A DNA stretch of 64,000 bases, from contig NZ_FQVN01000002.1 of the NCBI RefSeq assembly GCF_900129375.1, positions 620,001 through 684,000 of the forward strand, read 5' to 3'. Both the position numbers and the translations under genes were made by a program. Shown in pieces: positions 48,965 through 56,935 of the stretch. The notes under the pieces are model-generated. The model did no database searches and was not told where the DNA came from. It was given only the letters and a program-made list of their open reading frames with translations. The DNA is from Streptoalloteichus hindustanus. Lineage in GTDB: Bacteria; Actinomycetota; Actinomycetes; Mycobacteriales; Pseudonocardiaceae. Numbering within the stretch: the stretch's first letter is position 1; each line of letters begins with the position of its first letter.

Positions 48965-49812
48965 GCACCACGGCACTGGGCAGCGACCGCGCCCACCTGC
49001 ACCCGTACGAGGTCGACCTGCTGTGCGCGTACGCCGAGGTCGAAGCCCCGTTCCCGCTGGAGATCCCCGCCAGCGGGACCTCGGACGCCGAGCGCGCGGT
49101 GGTGTTCCGGGAGGTGCGTCGAACGCTGGAGGCCCGGGACCTGGCCGACGACACCGGGCCGACCGGACTCGCGGCCGACCTGGTCGGCCTCCTGCGGGAC
49201 CGGACCGGCGCGCTGGACATGGTGCTGTACCAGGAGAACCTCGCTGTGCGCGTGGCCGCCCTGACGCGGGGCGACGACGCGCTCCTCGCGGTCCAGCGGT
49301 CCGACGACCCCGAGGAACTGGTCCGGCTGCGCCGCCTGCCCACCGACCACGTGGTGGACGCCGTGCTTCGCCTGGTCCCGGCCAGGGACGCGGCCAGCGT
49401 CATCCCGTTCACGGTGCCGCTGCGCGCCCTCCGGATCGCCGAGAAGGCGATCGAGGATCAGGTGGAGTCCGGCGGACAACCGCTCGACGACGAGCGGTTG
49501 TCCGCGTTGTTGCGGGACAACGGGGTGGACGACCGCGTCCTGCGCCGCGTCGTGGCCACCCTGCAACCGGTGCAGTGCACGGGGCAGATCGGAGCCAGCG
49601 CGCCGGGCGACCAGGACGGGGTCGACGTCGACGACGTCGACGACGTGCGGATCGGCCAGGAGCTGAGCTGGGTCGACACCCCGCGCGGCCGCCACCGCGT
49701 CAGCGAGGAGCCCGGTCAGGACGGCGCCGGCTGGGCGAGCGTCAACCCACTGTCCGGAGAGGACATGCGCCGGCGCGTCCGAGATCTGGTGGGTCTGCTC
49801 CGCCGACGCTGA
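48961..49812 (+). CDS. EspG-family ESX secretion chaperone
   Basis: A 283-residue cytosolic protein of the EspG family: LHPYEVDLLCAYAEVEAPFPL at the N-terminus, then FREVRRTLEARDLAD and a mixed alpha/beta core. EspG proteins bind the tip of a PPE partner and keep it soluble before type VII secretion. An acidic DDVDDV patch lies near residue 222. The core ESX machine (EccB-E, MycP) is not in the window, so the operon would use a machine encoded elsewhere. Confidence 0.85.
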   Translation: MSTTALGSDRAHLHPYEVDLLCAYAEVEAPFPLEIPASGTSDAERAVVFREVRRTLEARDLADDTGPTGLAADLVGLLRDRTGALDMVLYQENLAVRVAALTRGDDALLAVQRSDDPEELVRLRRLPTDHVVDAVLRLVPARDAASVIPFTVPLRALRIAEKAIEDQVESGGQPLDDERLSALLRDNGVDDRVLRRVVATLQPVQCTGQIGASAPGDQDGVDVDDVDDVRIGQELSWVDTPRGRHRVSEEPGQDGAGWASVNPLSGEDMRRRVRDLVGLLRRR

Positions 49813-49866
49813 CGAGAGGTTCCCTTAAGAGGACGGAGGTCGCGTCGGTCGGCGGCGTTCGCTCGA

Positions 49867-49929
49867 CGCGGCTTCTGTCCAATTTGTCCTCAATGGACTG
49901 ATCGCGTCGCTTCGTGTTCGCTGAGGCGT
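49867..49929. repeat. Degenerate direct repeat, left copy
   Basis: Shares blocks GCGGCTTCTG, TGTCC, AATGGAC, GTCG, GTGTTCG and GGCG in the same order with 50966-51028, about 75% alike by eye. The two flank decayed genes. Confidence 0.6.
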
Positions 49930-50004
49930 GAGGAAGGAGCAAGGCTCGGCCCGGCCGCTCCCGCCGCCACGGCAACTCCCGCATCGACCGCTCTGCGCGC
50001 CCGA

Positions 50005-50200
50005 CTACATGGGCCTCCTGGGCTGATCCCGGGGGATGCGCACAACGGCCAGGACCCACGCGAACATGCTGCCGTCGTTGACGTTGCCCGGGCCAGCACC
50101 ACCGACAACGGCTGCCCCGACCACCGCGGGCCAGGTAGATCCCGATGATCACCCCGCCCCAGAAGGCACCCGGCAGCATGAACACCTGGTTCGCCGTGCC
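50005..50200 (-). pseudogene. Frameshifted remnant of a small membrane protein
   Basis: The first frame reads NQVFMLPGAFWGGVIIGIYLA, a hydrophobic segment. A shift then moves the sense to another frame, AVVGAAVVGGAGPGNVNDGS followed by MFAWVLAVVRIPR, ending at TAG 50005. Each half is coherent, the whole is not in one frame. I cannot name the family. Confidence 0.45.
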
Positions 50201-50297
50201 CGCTGCGTGAGCCGCTGGCCTCCTGCGTAGACACCGGTGATCCGGCGAGCTCCGGCCGCCTGCTGATGGCACGCACGATTGCGGAGCCCACAGTCAC

Positions 50298-50880
50298 CTA
50301 CCTCTTTGTCCCCCCGCAAGGCCAGATGAGCAGGGTGACCAGACCGTTCACCCCTCGACAGGAGGTGGCAGTCTGTCGTAGGGGTGGTGATGGCGCGGAA
50401 CTGCTGAGCCGGTTGAAGCGGCGCTCGACGACGTTGCGGCTGTGGTGGATCGCGGGATCGAAGGTGGGTGGGCGGTCACCGATCCGGCCGCCGTGGGAAC
50501 GGTTGGCTTGCTCGTCCTGGTGTTCGCCGGTTCGCCGGACGGTGGCCCGGATGCCACGCCGACGAGGCTGAGTACGAACAGAGCGGCAGGAGTAGGCCTT
50601 GCCCGCGATCACCCGTACCCGTGTCACCAGCTTGGTCAGGGTTGTGGGGCGAGTGTGGTGCGTGACCACCGCCAGAACCGGTGGGAAACACCTCTTCCAC
50701 GGCCCGTGACGTTCCGGCGGGTCATGCCGTGCCACACCGGTCTTGGCCTTGGACAGCGTCCCGTTGATCACGCGACGGGCGCCCGCCCACGGGCGCCCCT
50801 TGGCGCCCCGGAGCGGACGCAACAGCGGCTCGATCGCCTGCCACTGCTCATCGCTCGACTCGTGCCCGCGTGTCGCTCCC
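50298..50880 (-). pseudogene. Remnant of an IS5-family transposase
   Basis: The N-terminal part is recognisable: DEQWQAIEPLL, then RPLRGAKGRPWAGARRVING, then TGVARHDPPERHGPWK. The C-terminal part follows after a deletion: GKAYSCRSVRTQPRRRGIRA, then FDPAIHHSRNVVERRFNRL, then a further frame disturbance before LVTLLIW. The middle with the first catalytic acids is missing, so it cannot be active. No clear terminal inverted repeats or target duplication remain. Confidence 0.8.
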
Positions 50881-50965
50881 GAAAACCACGACAGGTCGGC
50901 CGTGCCAGCTCGCGGGTTCCTTGGGAGGGCGGCGGTCGCGGCGATCGGGGGTGTGTCGGTAAGGC

Positions 50966-51028
50966 GCGGCTTCTGGCCGGTCTGTCCAGAATGGACGGAG
51001 CTGTCGTTTTGTGTTCGTTGTGGCGCGG
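50966..51028. repeat. Degenerate direct repeat, right copy
   Basis: Counterpart of 49867-49929, 1.1 kb away. It contains the perfect palindrome GTCCAGAATGGAC at 50984-50996. Confidence 0.6.
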
Positions 51029-51066
51029 GGAAAGGGGGAGGTCGGGAGTTGGGTGTGGGGTGGTGG

Positions 51067-51768
51067 TCAGGTGCGGCGCGGTGTCTCCGGTCGGGTTCCG
51101 GCCCGTCGGAGGGTCGCCAGGAGGCGTAGTCGCGGGTTGTCGTGCCAGGGCTGCTGTTCCGCCTGTTCGGTCAGTTCGTCGACCAGCTCCTGGTGCAGGC
51201 CCAGCTTCATCTCCCACTCGGTCCGGGCCTCCAGGGCGTTGAGCAGCGTCCGCTCCAGTTTCGCCGCGTGTGCTCGGACGATCGCGCTCTCCACTCCCGG
51301 GTAGGCGGGCACCTTCCAGTGCTCCAGTGCGGACGCGATCCGGTGCAGCGCCTGGTCGAGGGCTTCCTGGTGGGCGAACCGCATCGCCTCCGCGACCTCG
51401 CGCTCGAACATCCGGGCGTCGATCGAGCACTGGTCGGCCCGGAGGCGATAGCCGTCCCGCTCCGTGGCAATGAGTTCTGTTCGCACGCCCAGGTCGTTGA
51501 GGGAACGACGCAATTCGGACACACAGGCACGGACCTGGCCGCGGGCGGTCGGCGGCGGTGTTTCTCCCCAGATGGAGTGGATGAGGGAATCCGTCGGAAC
51601 CACCTTGTCGGCCTCGACCACGAGATGGGCGAGCGCGGCCCGCTGGCGGTAGGAGATGACGAGGTGTCGTCGCGGTCCGAACACGACGCCGACCGAACCG
51701 AGCATTTGCAGCGCTGGTCGGCTCGATCCAGTCGGCGTGGTTGTTCGCTCCGGGGCGCGTGTGGGCAC
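51067..51768 (-). CDS. Short SARP-family transcriptional activator
   Basis: A 233-residue regulator. A winged-helix DNA-binding domain (about 20-112: QRAALAHLVVEADKVVPTDSL, then ARGQVRACVSELRRSL, then GYRLRADQ) is followed by a bacterial transcriptional activation domain (about 115-215). The size matches pathway-specific SARPs such as ActII-ORF4 and lacks the ATPase and TPR parts of the larger relatives nearby. AAGGAA lies before the GTG start. It is divergent from the Lrp gene. It could activate the aminoglycoside cluster or another pathway; the position does not decide this. Confidence 0.85.
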   Translation of the reverse strand: MPTRAPERTTTPTGSSRPALQMLGSVGVVFGPRRHLVISYRQRAALAHLVVEADKVVPTDSLIHSIWGETPPPTARGQVRACVSELRRSLNDLGVRTELIATERDGYRLRADQCSIDARMFEREVAEAMRFAHQEALDQALHRIASALEHWKVPAYPGVESAIVRAHAAKLERTLLNALEARTEWEMKLGLHQELVDELTEQAEQQPWHDNPRLRLLATLRRAGTRPETPRRT

Positions 51769-51906
51769 GGCATTCCTTTCCGGTGGGGACTGGTGTCGAC
51801 GGCATGGACGGCTTCGGCCTTAACGACTCCGGAATCGGAAACGCGGCCGCCCGTCGGGAATCTCTTTTTCTGTCCGACACGCTAACCGCATCGCCAGTGG
51901 TGGCGA

Positions 51907-51942
51907 TTGAAAATTTTCCCGCGTTCGCGCAACATGGTTGCG
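51907..51942 (+). promoter_or_regulatory. Leaderless promoter with overlapping operator of the Lrp gene
   Basis: TTGAAA and CAACAT are 17 bp apart. The -10 ends 6 nt before the GTG start, so the transcript should be leaderless. The palindrome CGCAACATGGTTGCG (51928-51942) covers the -10 and the first base of the start codon, a natural site for autorepression. Confidence 0.65.
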
Positions 51943-52433
51943 TGCCGCGCGACGGGAAGGTCCTCGACGAGCTCGACCACCGGCTGCTCGCCCTGCTCCA
52001 GGAGGACTCGGGGCGGACGCTGGGCGATCTCGGCGAGGCGGTCGGCCTGTCGGCGAGTGCGGTTCAGCGGCGCGTGGAGCGCTACCGGGCCAGCGGCATC
52101 CTCGCGCGATGTGTCGCGGTGCTGGAGCCGAGGCACGGGCTGGACGTCCTGTTGGCGGTCTGCCTGGTGACGTTGGAGCGCGAGTCCAGCCACGCGCACG
52201 AGGAGTTCCGGAGCCGGCTGCTGGCGGCGCCCGAGGTGCAGCAGCTCTACAACGTGGCGGGCGACACCGACTACGTCGTGGTTCTGGCGACCACCGGGAT
52301 GGCGCACCACCGCGAGGTGGCCGACCGGTTGCTCAAGGACTCGCCGAACGTCCTGCGCTACTCGACGATGTTCGTGCTCGACCCGGTGCGGACGGGCTCG
52401 GTGTTGCCGACCCGGCACGCGAAGGAGTGCTGA
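51942..52433 (+). CDS. Lrp/AsnC family transcriptional regulator
   Basis: A 163-residue regulator: a helix-turn-helix (about 8-55: LDELDHRLLALLQEDSGRTL, then VGLSASAVQRRVERYRASGIL) and a RAM/AsnC ligand domain (about 75-150, with YNVAGDTDYVVVL). Family members sense amino acids. The GTG at 51942 begins just ahead of the first helix; the 67 upstream in-frame codons are non-coding in character. It is encoded between SARP-type genes, so it may tie antibiotic control to amino acid supply. Confidence 0.88.
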   Translation: MPRDGKVLDELDHRLLALLQEDSGRTLGDLGEAVGLSASAVQRRVERYRASGILARCVAVLEPRHGLDVLLAVCLVTLERESSHAHEEFRSRLLAAPEVQQLYNVAGDTDYVVVLATTGMAHHREVADRLLKDSPNVLRYSTMFVLDPVRTGSVLPTRHAKEC

Positions 52434-52490
52434 CTCGGCGGCGGAGTCGGCCCGTTCCGTCCGCCGGCCCGCCCACTGCCCCAACAACAT

Positions 52491-52503
52491 GTCCATTGTG
52501 GAC
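52491..52503. repeat. Palindrome GTCCATTGTGGAC between convergent regulator genes
   Basis: Perfect copy 6 bp from the stop of the large SARP gene, in the 75-bp convergent gap. A role as terminator part is possible. Confidence 0.75.
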
Positions 52504-52508
52504 TGTCC

Positions 52509-55500
52509 TCAGGCCGACGCCGCCTCCGGGCGTCGTCGGGTCCGCGCCGGCTCGTCCCTCCGGCAGGGGCAGTTCCAGCGGGTGTGCCAGGTCGCGACCT
52601 CGGCGTCCTCCCTGGTGCCCAGCCGGGCGAACACCTCGGCCGCCTCGTCCCACAGCGCGTGGGCGGTGCGGTGGTCGCCCTCCAGCGCGTGGCTGGCGCC
52701 GAGGTCGCGCAGCGTGCGGGCCCGCCACAGGGGGAGCTCCAGCGCGTGCCAGCTCGCCAGGGCGATGCCGAGCTGCCCCCGGGCGGGATCGTGCTCCCCG
52801 GCGGCCAGGTGGTGCTCGCCCAGGGTGCGGCGGACCAGCGCCAGCCCGAACCGGTCGTTGAGGTCGCGGCAGATCTCGACGCAGCCCAGGAGGGTGCCCA
52901 CGGCCTCGGCGCCCCGGCCCTGGCGAATCATGGTCTTCGCCAGCGACTGCGCGGTGTAGCAGCCGAGCAGCGCGTCCCCGAGGTCGCGGACGATCTCGTG
53001 GGCGCGCCGGAAGTAGTACTCGGCCTGGTCCCACTGGTCGTTGGCCCGGTACACCAGCCCGATTCCCCGCAGCGACAACGCTTTTCCTCGCTGGTTGCCC
53101 GCCTGCTCGTAGGCCGTCACCGCCGCGTTCAGCGCGCGGAGCGCCGGCATGTCCTCGCCCAGTTCCCGGCGCACGTACCCGATTCCGTAGAGGGCGTGCG
53201 CGGTTCCCTCCATATCTCCCAGGTCCCGCAACAGCCGGTGCGCCCTGGTGAGCGCGGGCAGCGCGCCGGCGTGGTCGGCCAACTCCCTGCCGACCATTCC
53301 CAACCCGTTCAGCGCCACCGCCTCGCCCCGGCGGTTTCCCGTGCGGCGGAACAGGTCCAGCGCGGTCTGGAAGTGGTCGCGCGCCAGGTGGAGCTGGTCC
53401 CGCTTGTAGGACAACTGGCCGAGCCCGCAGGACAGACCGGCCTCGCTGTCCAGGTCCCCGGCGCGCCGCACCGCGGCCAGCGCCGCCCGGTGGGTGCGCT
53501 CCCAGGCGTCGTACCGGTTCCGCACCCCGAACCAGGCGAAGACCAGGGCCTCGGCCAGCCGGGCCGCCGGCTCCGCCATGTCGAGCTCCGCCGCGCGCTC
53601 CACCGCCGCGACCAGCGACGCCTCCTCCTGCGCGAACCACGCGTCGACCTCCGGTCTTCGCCGCCGGGCCTGCGCGGGCACCGAGTTCAGCTCGACCTGG
53701 CACAGCCGGGGCAGCGCCGGCGGCAGGTGCTCGACCAGCCGCTCCACCCGGTCGAGCCACGCTCCGACGACCCGGCCGACGGCGGCCCTCCGGTCCGGCT
53801 CGGCCTCCTCGCGCTCGGCGCGCTCCCCGGCGTGCAGGCGGACCAGGTCGTGCACGCGGTACCGGGCCGGCTCGACGGGGGTGCTGATGACCTCCACGAG
53901 CTGGGCGTCGAGCAGTCGTTCGAGGATCTCCTCGGCGGCCGGGTCCGGCAGGTCGAGCAGCGGGCCGGCCAGCCACCCGGCGACGGTGGCGTGCCCGAGC
54001 GCGCCCAGCAGCCGGTACGCCCGGCGGCTCGGCTCGTCCAGTCCGAGGTAGGTCAGGCCCAGCCCGGTGCGGACGGCCAGGTCGCCCACGGCGAGCTCGT
54101 CCAGCCGCCGCTGCTCGCAGCGCAGCCGGGCGAGCAGCTTGGCGACCGGCCAGTGCGGCCGGGCCGCCAGCCGGGCGCCGGTGATCCGGATGGCCAGCGG
54201 CAGGTGCTCGCAGAGCCGGACCACCTCGACGGCCGCGCCCCGCTCGGTGGCCGCCCGCCCGTCGTCGAGCAGCCGGGCGAACAGGGCGAGCGCGTCGTCG
54301 GCGGGCAGGACGTCCAGCCGCAGCCGGCGGGCCCCCTCCAGCCCGGACAGCGGCCGCCGGCTGGTGACCAGCACCAGGCAGCCGCCGCCGCCCGGCAGCA
54401 GCGGGCGGACCTGGGCGGCGTCGGCCGCGTCGTCGAGCACCACCAGCGCCCGCCGGCCGGCCAACTCGGCCCGCCACAGCGCCGCGCGGTCGGCCAGCGC
54501 CTCCGGGACGCGCTCGGCGGCGACGCCGACCGCGCGCAACAACGTGTCGAGCGCGGTCTCCGGCCGCAGGGGCCGCTGGTCGCTCGAACTGCCGTGCAGC
54601 TCGACGAAGAGCTGCCCGTCCGGGTACCGGGCCGCCAGTCGGCGGGCGGCGCGCACGGCCAGCGCGGTCTTGCCGACGCCGGGCCGCCCGTCGACGCACC
54701 AGACCCGCAACGCGTCGTCGGCCGCTTCGACGTCGGCCGCCAGCCGGGCCAGCTCCCGCTCGCGTCCGGTGAAGTCGGGGACGTCCCGGGGCAGGTCGTC
54801 GCGCCGGACGGGCGGGGCGGGCACGGCGGGGCGCGCCGGCTCCTCGTCCCGCAGGATCTCCTCGTGCAGCCGGCGCAGCTCGGGGCCGGGCTCCACCCCG
54901 AGCTGCTCCACCGTGACCGCGCGTGCCTCCTGGAACGCCTGGAGCGCCTCGGCGCGTCGGCCGCACCGGCGCAGCGCCGTCATCAACTGGCCGCGAAGCC
55001 GCTCCCGCAGCGGGTTCTCCCCGACGAGCCGGCGCAGCTCCCCGACCAGCGCGGGGTGCCGGCCGAGCGCGAGGTCGGCGTCGACCCGCTCCTCCAGGGC
55101 GGTCAGCCGCTCCTCCAACAACCCCGGCACCACCCGCTGCCGCAGCCAGTCCGAGGCCACGTCGGCCAGCGGCTGCCCCCGCCACAGGCCCAGCGCGGCG
55201 CGCAGCAGCTCCGCGGCCGCCGCCGGCGACTCGGCGCGGCGGGCCTCGGCCACCCGCGCCCGGAAGACGTGCAGGTCAACCCGCTCGGCGGGAACGTCGA
55301 GCAGGTAGCCGGGCGCGGAGTGCCGCAGCGTGCCGTCCGGCAGGAACCGGCGCAGCTGGGACACGTGCACCTGGAGGCACTTGCGCGCGTTGGGCGGCGG
55401 CTGGTCGGACCACACGGCCTCGATCAGGCGGTCGGTCGGCACGACGTCGCCGGCGGCGAGCAGCAGCACCGCCAGGACCTGGCGCGCCCGGGGCGGCGGT

Positions 55501-55562
55501 GGCGGGTCGGGTCGGGCGCCCGACCGTCGGACTTCCACGGGGCCCAGGATTCCGAAGTCCAC
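52509..55562 (-). CDS. Large SARP regulator with NB-ARC ATPase and TPR repeats (AfsR type)
   Basis: A 1017-residue regulator. Domain order: winged-helix DNA-binding (about 1-90), BTAD (about 95-240), NB-ARC/STAND ATPase from about 265 with P-loop DGRPGVGKTALA and Walker B RRALVVLDDA, winged helix (about 500-560), then TPR-like helices to about 990 (YIG-YVRRELGE, LGMVGRELADHAGALPA and similar). Length and order match AfsR. The extreme C-terminus has CPCRRDEPARTRRRP. GGAGG lies 8 nt before the GTG. AfsR-like proteins integrate kinase signals and activate antibiotic genes. Confidence 0.92.
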   Translation of the reverse strand: MDFGILGPVEVRRSGARPDPPPPPRARQVLAVLLLAAGDVVPTDRLIEAVWSDQPPPNARKCLQVHVSQLRRFLPDGTLRHSAPGYLLDVPAERVDLHVFRARVAEARRAESPAAAAELLRAALGLWRGQPLADVASDWLRQRVVPGLLEERLTALEERVDADLALGRHPALVGELRRLVGENPLRERLRGQLMTALRRCGRRAEALQAFQEARAVTVEQLGVEPGPELRRLHEEILRDEEPARPAVPAPPVRRDDLPRDVPDFTGRERELARLAADVEAADDALRVWCVDGRPGVGKTALAVRAARRLAARYPDGQLFVELHGSSSDQRPLRPETALDTLLRAVGVAAERVPEALADRAALWRAELAGRRALVVLDDAADAAQVRPLLPGGGGCLVLVTSRRPLSGLEGARRLRLDVLPADDALALFARLLDDGRAATERGAAVEVVRLCEHLPLAIRITGARLAARPHWPVAKLLARLRCEQRRLDELAVGDLAVRTGLGLTYLGLDEPSRRAYRLLGALGHATVAGWLAGPLLDLPDPAAEEILERLLDAQLVEVISTPVEPARYRVHDLVRLHAGERAEREEAEPDRRAAVGRVVGAWLDRVERLVEHLPPALPRLCQVELNSVPAQARRRRPEVDAWFAQEEASLVAAVERAAELDMAEPAARLAEALVFAWFGVRNRYDAWERTHRAALAAVRRAGDLDSEAGLSCGLGQLSYKRDQLHLARDHFQTALDLFRRTGNRRGEAVALNGLGMVGRELADHAGALPALTRAHRLLRDLGDMEGTAHALYGIGYVRRELGEDMPALRALNAAVTAYEQAGNQRGKALSLRGIGLVYRANDQWDQAEYYFRRAHEIVRDLGDALLGCYTAQSLAKTMIRQGRGAEAVGTLLGCVEICRDLNDRFGLALVRRTLGEHHLAAGEHDPARGQLGIALASWHALELPLWRARTLRDLGASHALEGDHRTAHALWDEAAEVFARLGTREDAEVATWHTRWNCPCRRDEPARTRRRPEAASA

Positions 55563-55905
55563 AGCCTGCCTCCGAGTGTCAGGAACGCCTGCCCGACGGC
55601 GACGCGGCAGGGAAACAGGAGGTCATCGCGTGCGCCGCCCCCGTCCCGGGAGAGGCGCCGGTCCTCGGTGACGGCGACGACTCTTGATCCCACACGCATC
55701 CCCGGGCGCGCAGACTAACCCCCGGAAGTCGGGTGTGGCGGTCCGCTTCAAGGAAACGAGTTGACTGGACAAGCAGTCCGGACAGGGCCGGCGGTCCAGA
55801 CCTTCCCGACGCCCACGTCGAACCCCTGTTTCCCGGGGCCGCGCACCGCTGTTCAGGCGCCGCCGCCTGGAGCAGTGGCCGTCGCGATCAGCGGCGACAA
55901 CTGTG
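55563..55905. other. Intergenic region, no gene seen
   Basis: About 340 bp upstream of the large SARP gene. It presumably holds that gene's promoter. No repeats or stable hairpins stand out. Confidence 0.45.
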
Positions 55906-56643
55906 TCAGAGCAGGGCGGCCGACAGCTCGGTGCGGTGCGCGGCGACCCAGTCGTGGGCCGCGCGCACCGAGCTCACGGCGCCGGCGTCGCGCAGCCGGA
56001 CCATCGCCGCGTCCCCGGTGTCCGCACCGGCCTCGATCCCGCGCCAACACCGGTCCTGCCACCACAGCACCGTGTCCAGGACACGCGTCCGGTCGGCCAG
56101 ACCGTAGGAGTCGCACAGCAGGCGGAGCCGTCGCGCGGCCTCGGGCAGGTCGACCACGGTCGGGCCGAGGTCCAGGTACTGCCAGCACATGTGCGCCACG
56201 TCGTGCAGTCGGGCGCCGGGCGCCGCGAGGTCCCAGTCGAGGAACGCGACCGGGCACGGACCCGCGCCGTCGTCCCGGTACACGGTGTTCCTCGGCGACA
56301 GGTCGTTGTGGCAGACCACCTCCTGGTCGCCGGCGAGCGGTGTTCCCTCCGTGAGGTCGTGGAACCGCCGGACGAGTCGGGCGACCGCCGCCAGGCTCGC
56401 ATCCGAGTCCACCCCGTCGCCGGTGGGGGACCGCCACGGGACGTGACCGGCCACGAAGGCCAAAATCTCGCGCCCCTGCTCGTCGACGCCCAGCAGCCGA
56501 GGGGCGCCGGACCAGCCGTGCCGCTCGAAGTGGGTGAGCACCTGGTGGACGAACTCGCGCCGCCGCCCTCCCCGACGCCGCACGGTGTCCCCGACGCGGA
56601 CCGGGTGGTTGACGAAGCCGCCGGGCAGGGGTTGTTCGGACAT
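55906..56643 (-). CDS. APH-family phosphotransferase
   Basis: A 245-residue kinase-like protein of the aminoglycoside phosphotransferase/choline kinase fold. The catalytic loop is VCHNDLSPRNTV and the metal-binding Asp is in FLDWDLAAPG; the N-terminal nucleotide lobe is short and begins GGFVNHPVRVGDTVRR. This matches the many actinobacterial APH-like proteins of unknown substrate more than classical APH(3') enzymes. A GGAGGG run touches the ATG with almost no spacing, which would predict weak translation. It lies 9 kb from the aminoglycoside cluster, so drug phosphorylation is possible but not supported by more than location. Confidence 0.8.
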   Translation of the reverse strand: MSEQPLPGGFVNHPVRVGDTVRRRGGRRREFVHQVLTHFERHGWSGAPRLLGVDEQGREILAFVAGHVPWRSPTGDGVDSDASLAAVARLVRRFHDLTEGTPLAGDQEVVCHNDLSPRNTVYRDDGAGPCPVAFLDWDLAAPGARLHDVAHMCWQYLDLGPTVVDLPEAARRLRLLCDSYGLADRTRVLDTVLWWQDRCWRGIEAGADTGDAAMVRLRDAGAVSSVRAAHDWVAAHRTELSAALL

Positions 56644-56745
56644 CCCTCCAGTTTCGTGTTCGGCATCGAAATCTTCCGGCGGATTTCCGTGGTTTGTGGC
56701 CGAATTCTGTTTCCTGCCGCGAAGTCGTGCTCCGGCTGACGGCCA

Positions 56746-56784
56746 CCGTCACCGGTCGCCGTCACCGGCCACCGTCACCGGTCG
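56746..56784. repeat. Three 13-bp direct repeats before the second large SARP gene
   Basis: CCGTCACCGG followed by 3 variable bases occurs three times in a row, GTCACCGG starting at 56748, 56761 and 56774. It lies between divergent genes about 150 bp before the SARP start. Direct repeats are the typical target of SARPs, so an autoregulatory site is possible. Confidence 0.6.
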
Positions 56785-56935
56785 CTCCACTGTGGCCGGT
56801 GGCGCTGGGGGCGCTCACCGGGGCCGATGCCCTCGCCGCCGACGCCCGGTCGAGGTCAGGTCGAGAACGTGGACCACGACCGCGCCGCGTCGCCGCGTGT
56901 CCAGCGAGATCACCCGATTGCGTTAACGTGGGGGT

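Noticed and set aside
52584-55718. Plus-strand frame of 1044 codons opposite the AfsR-like gene
   Set aside because: Composition is that of an antisense shadow; no start signals.
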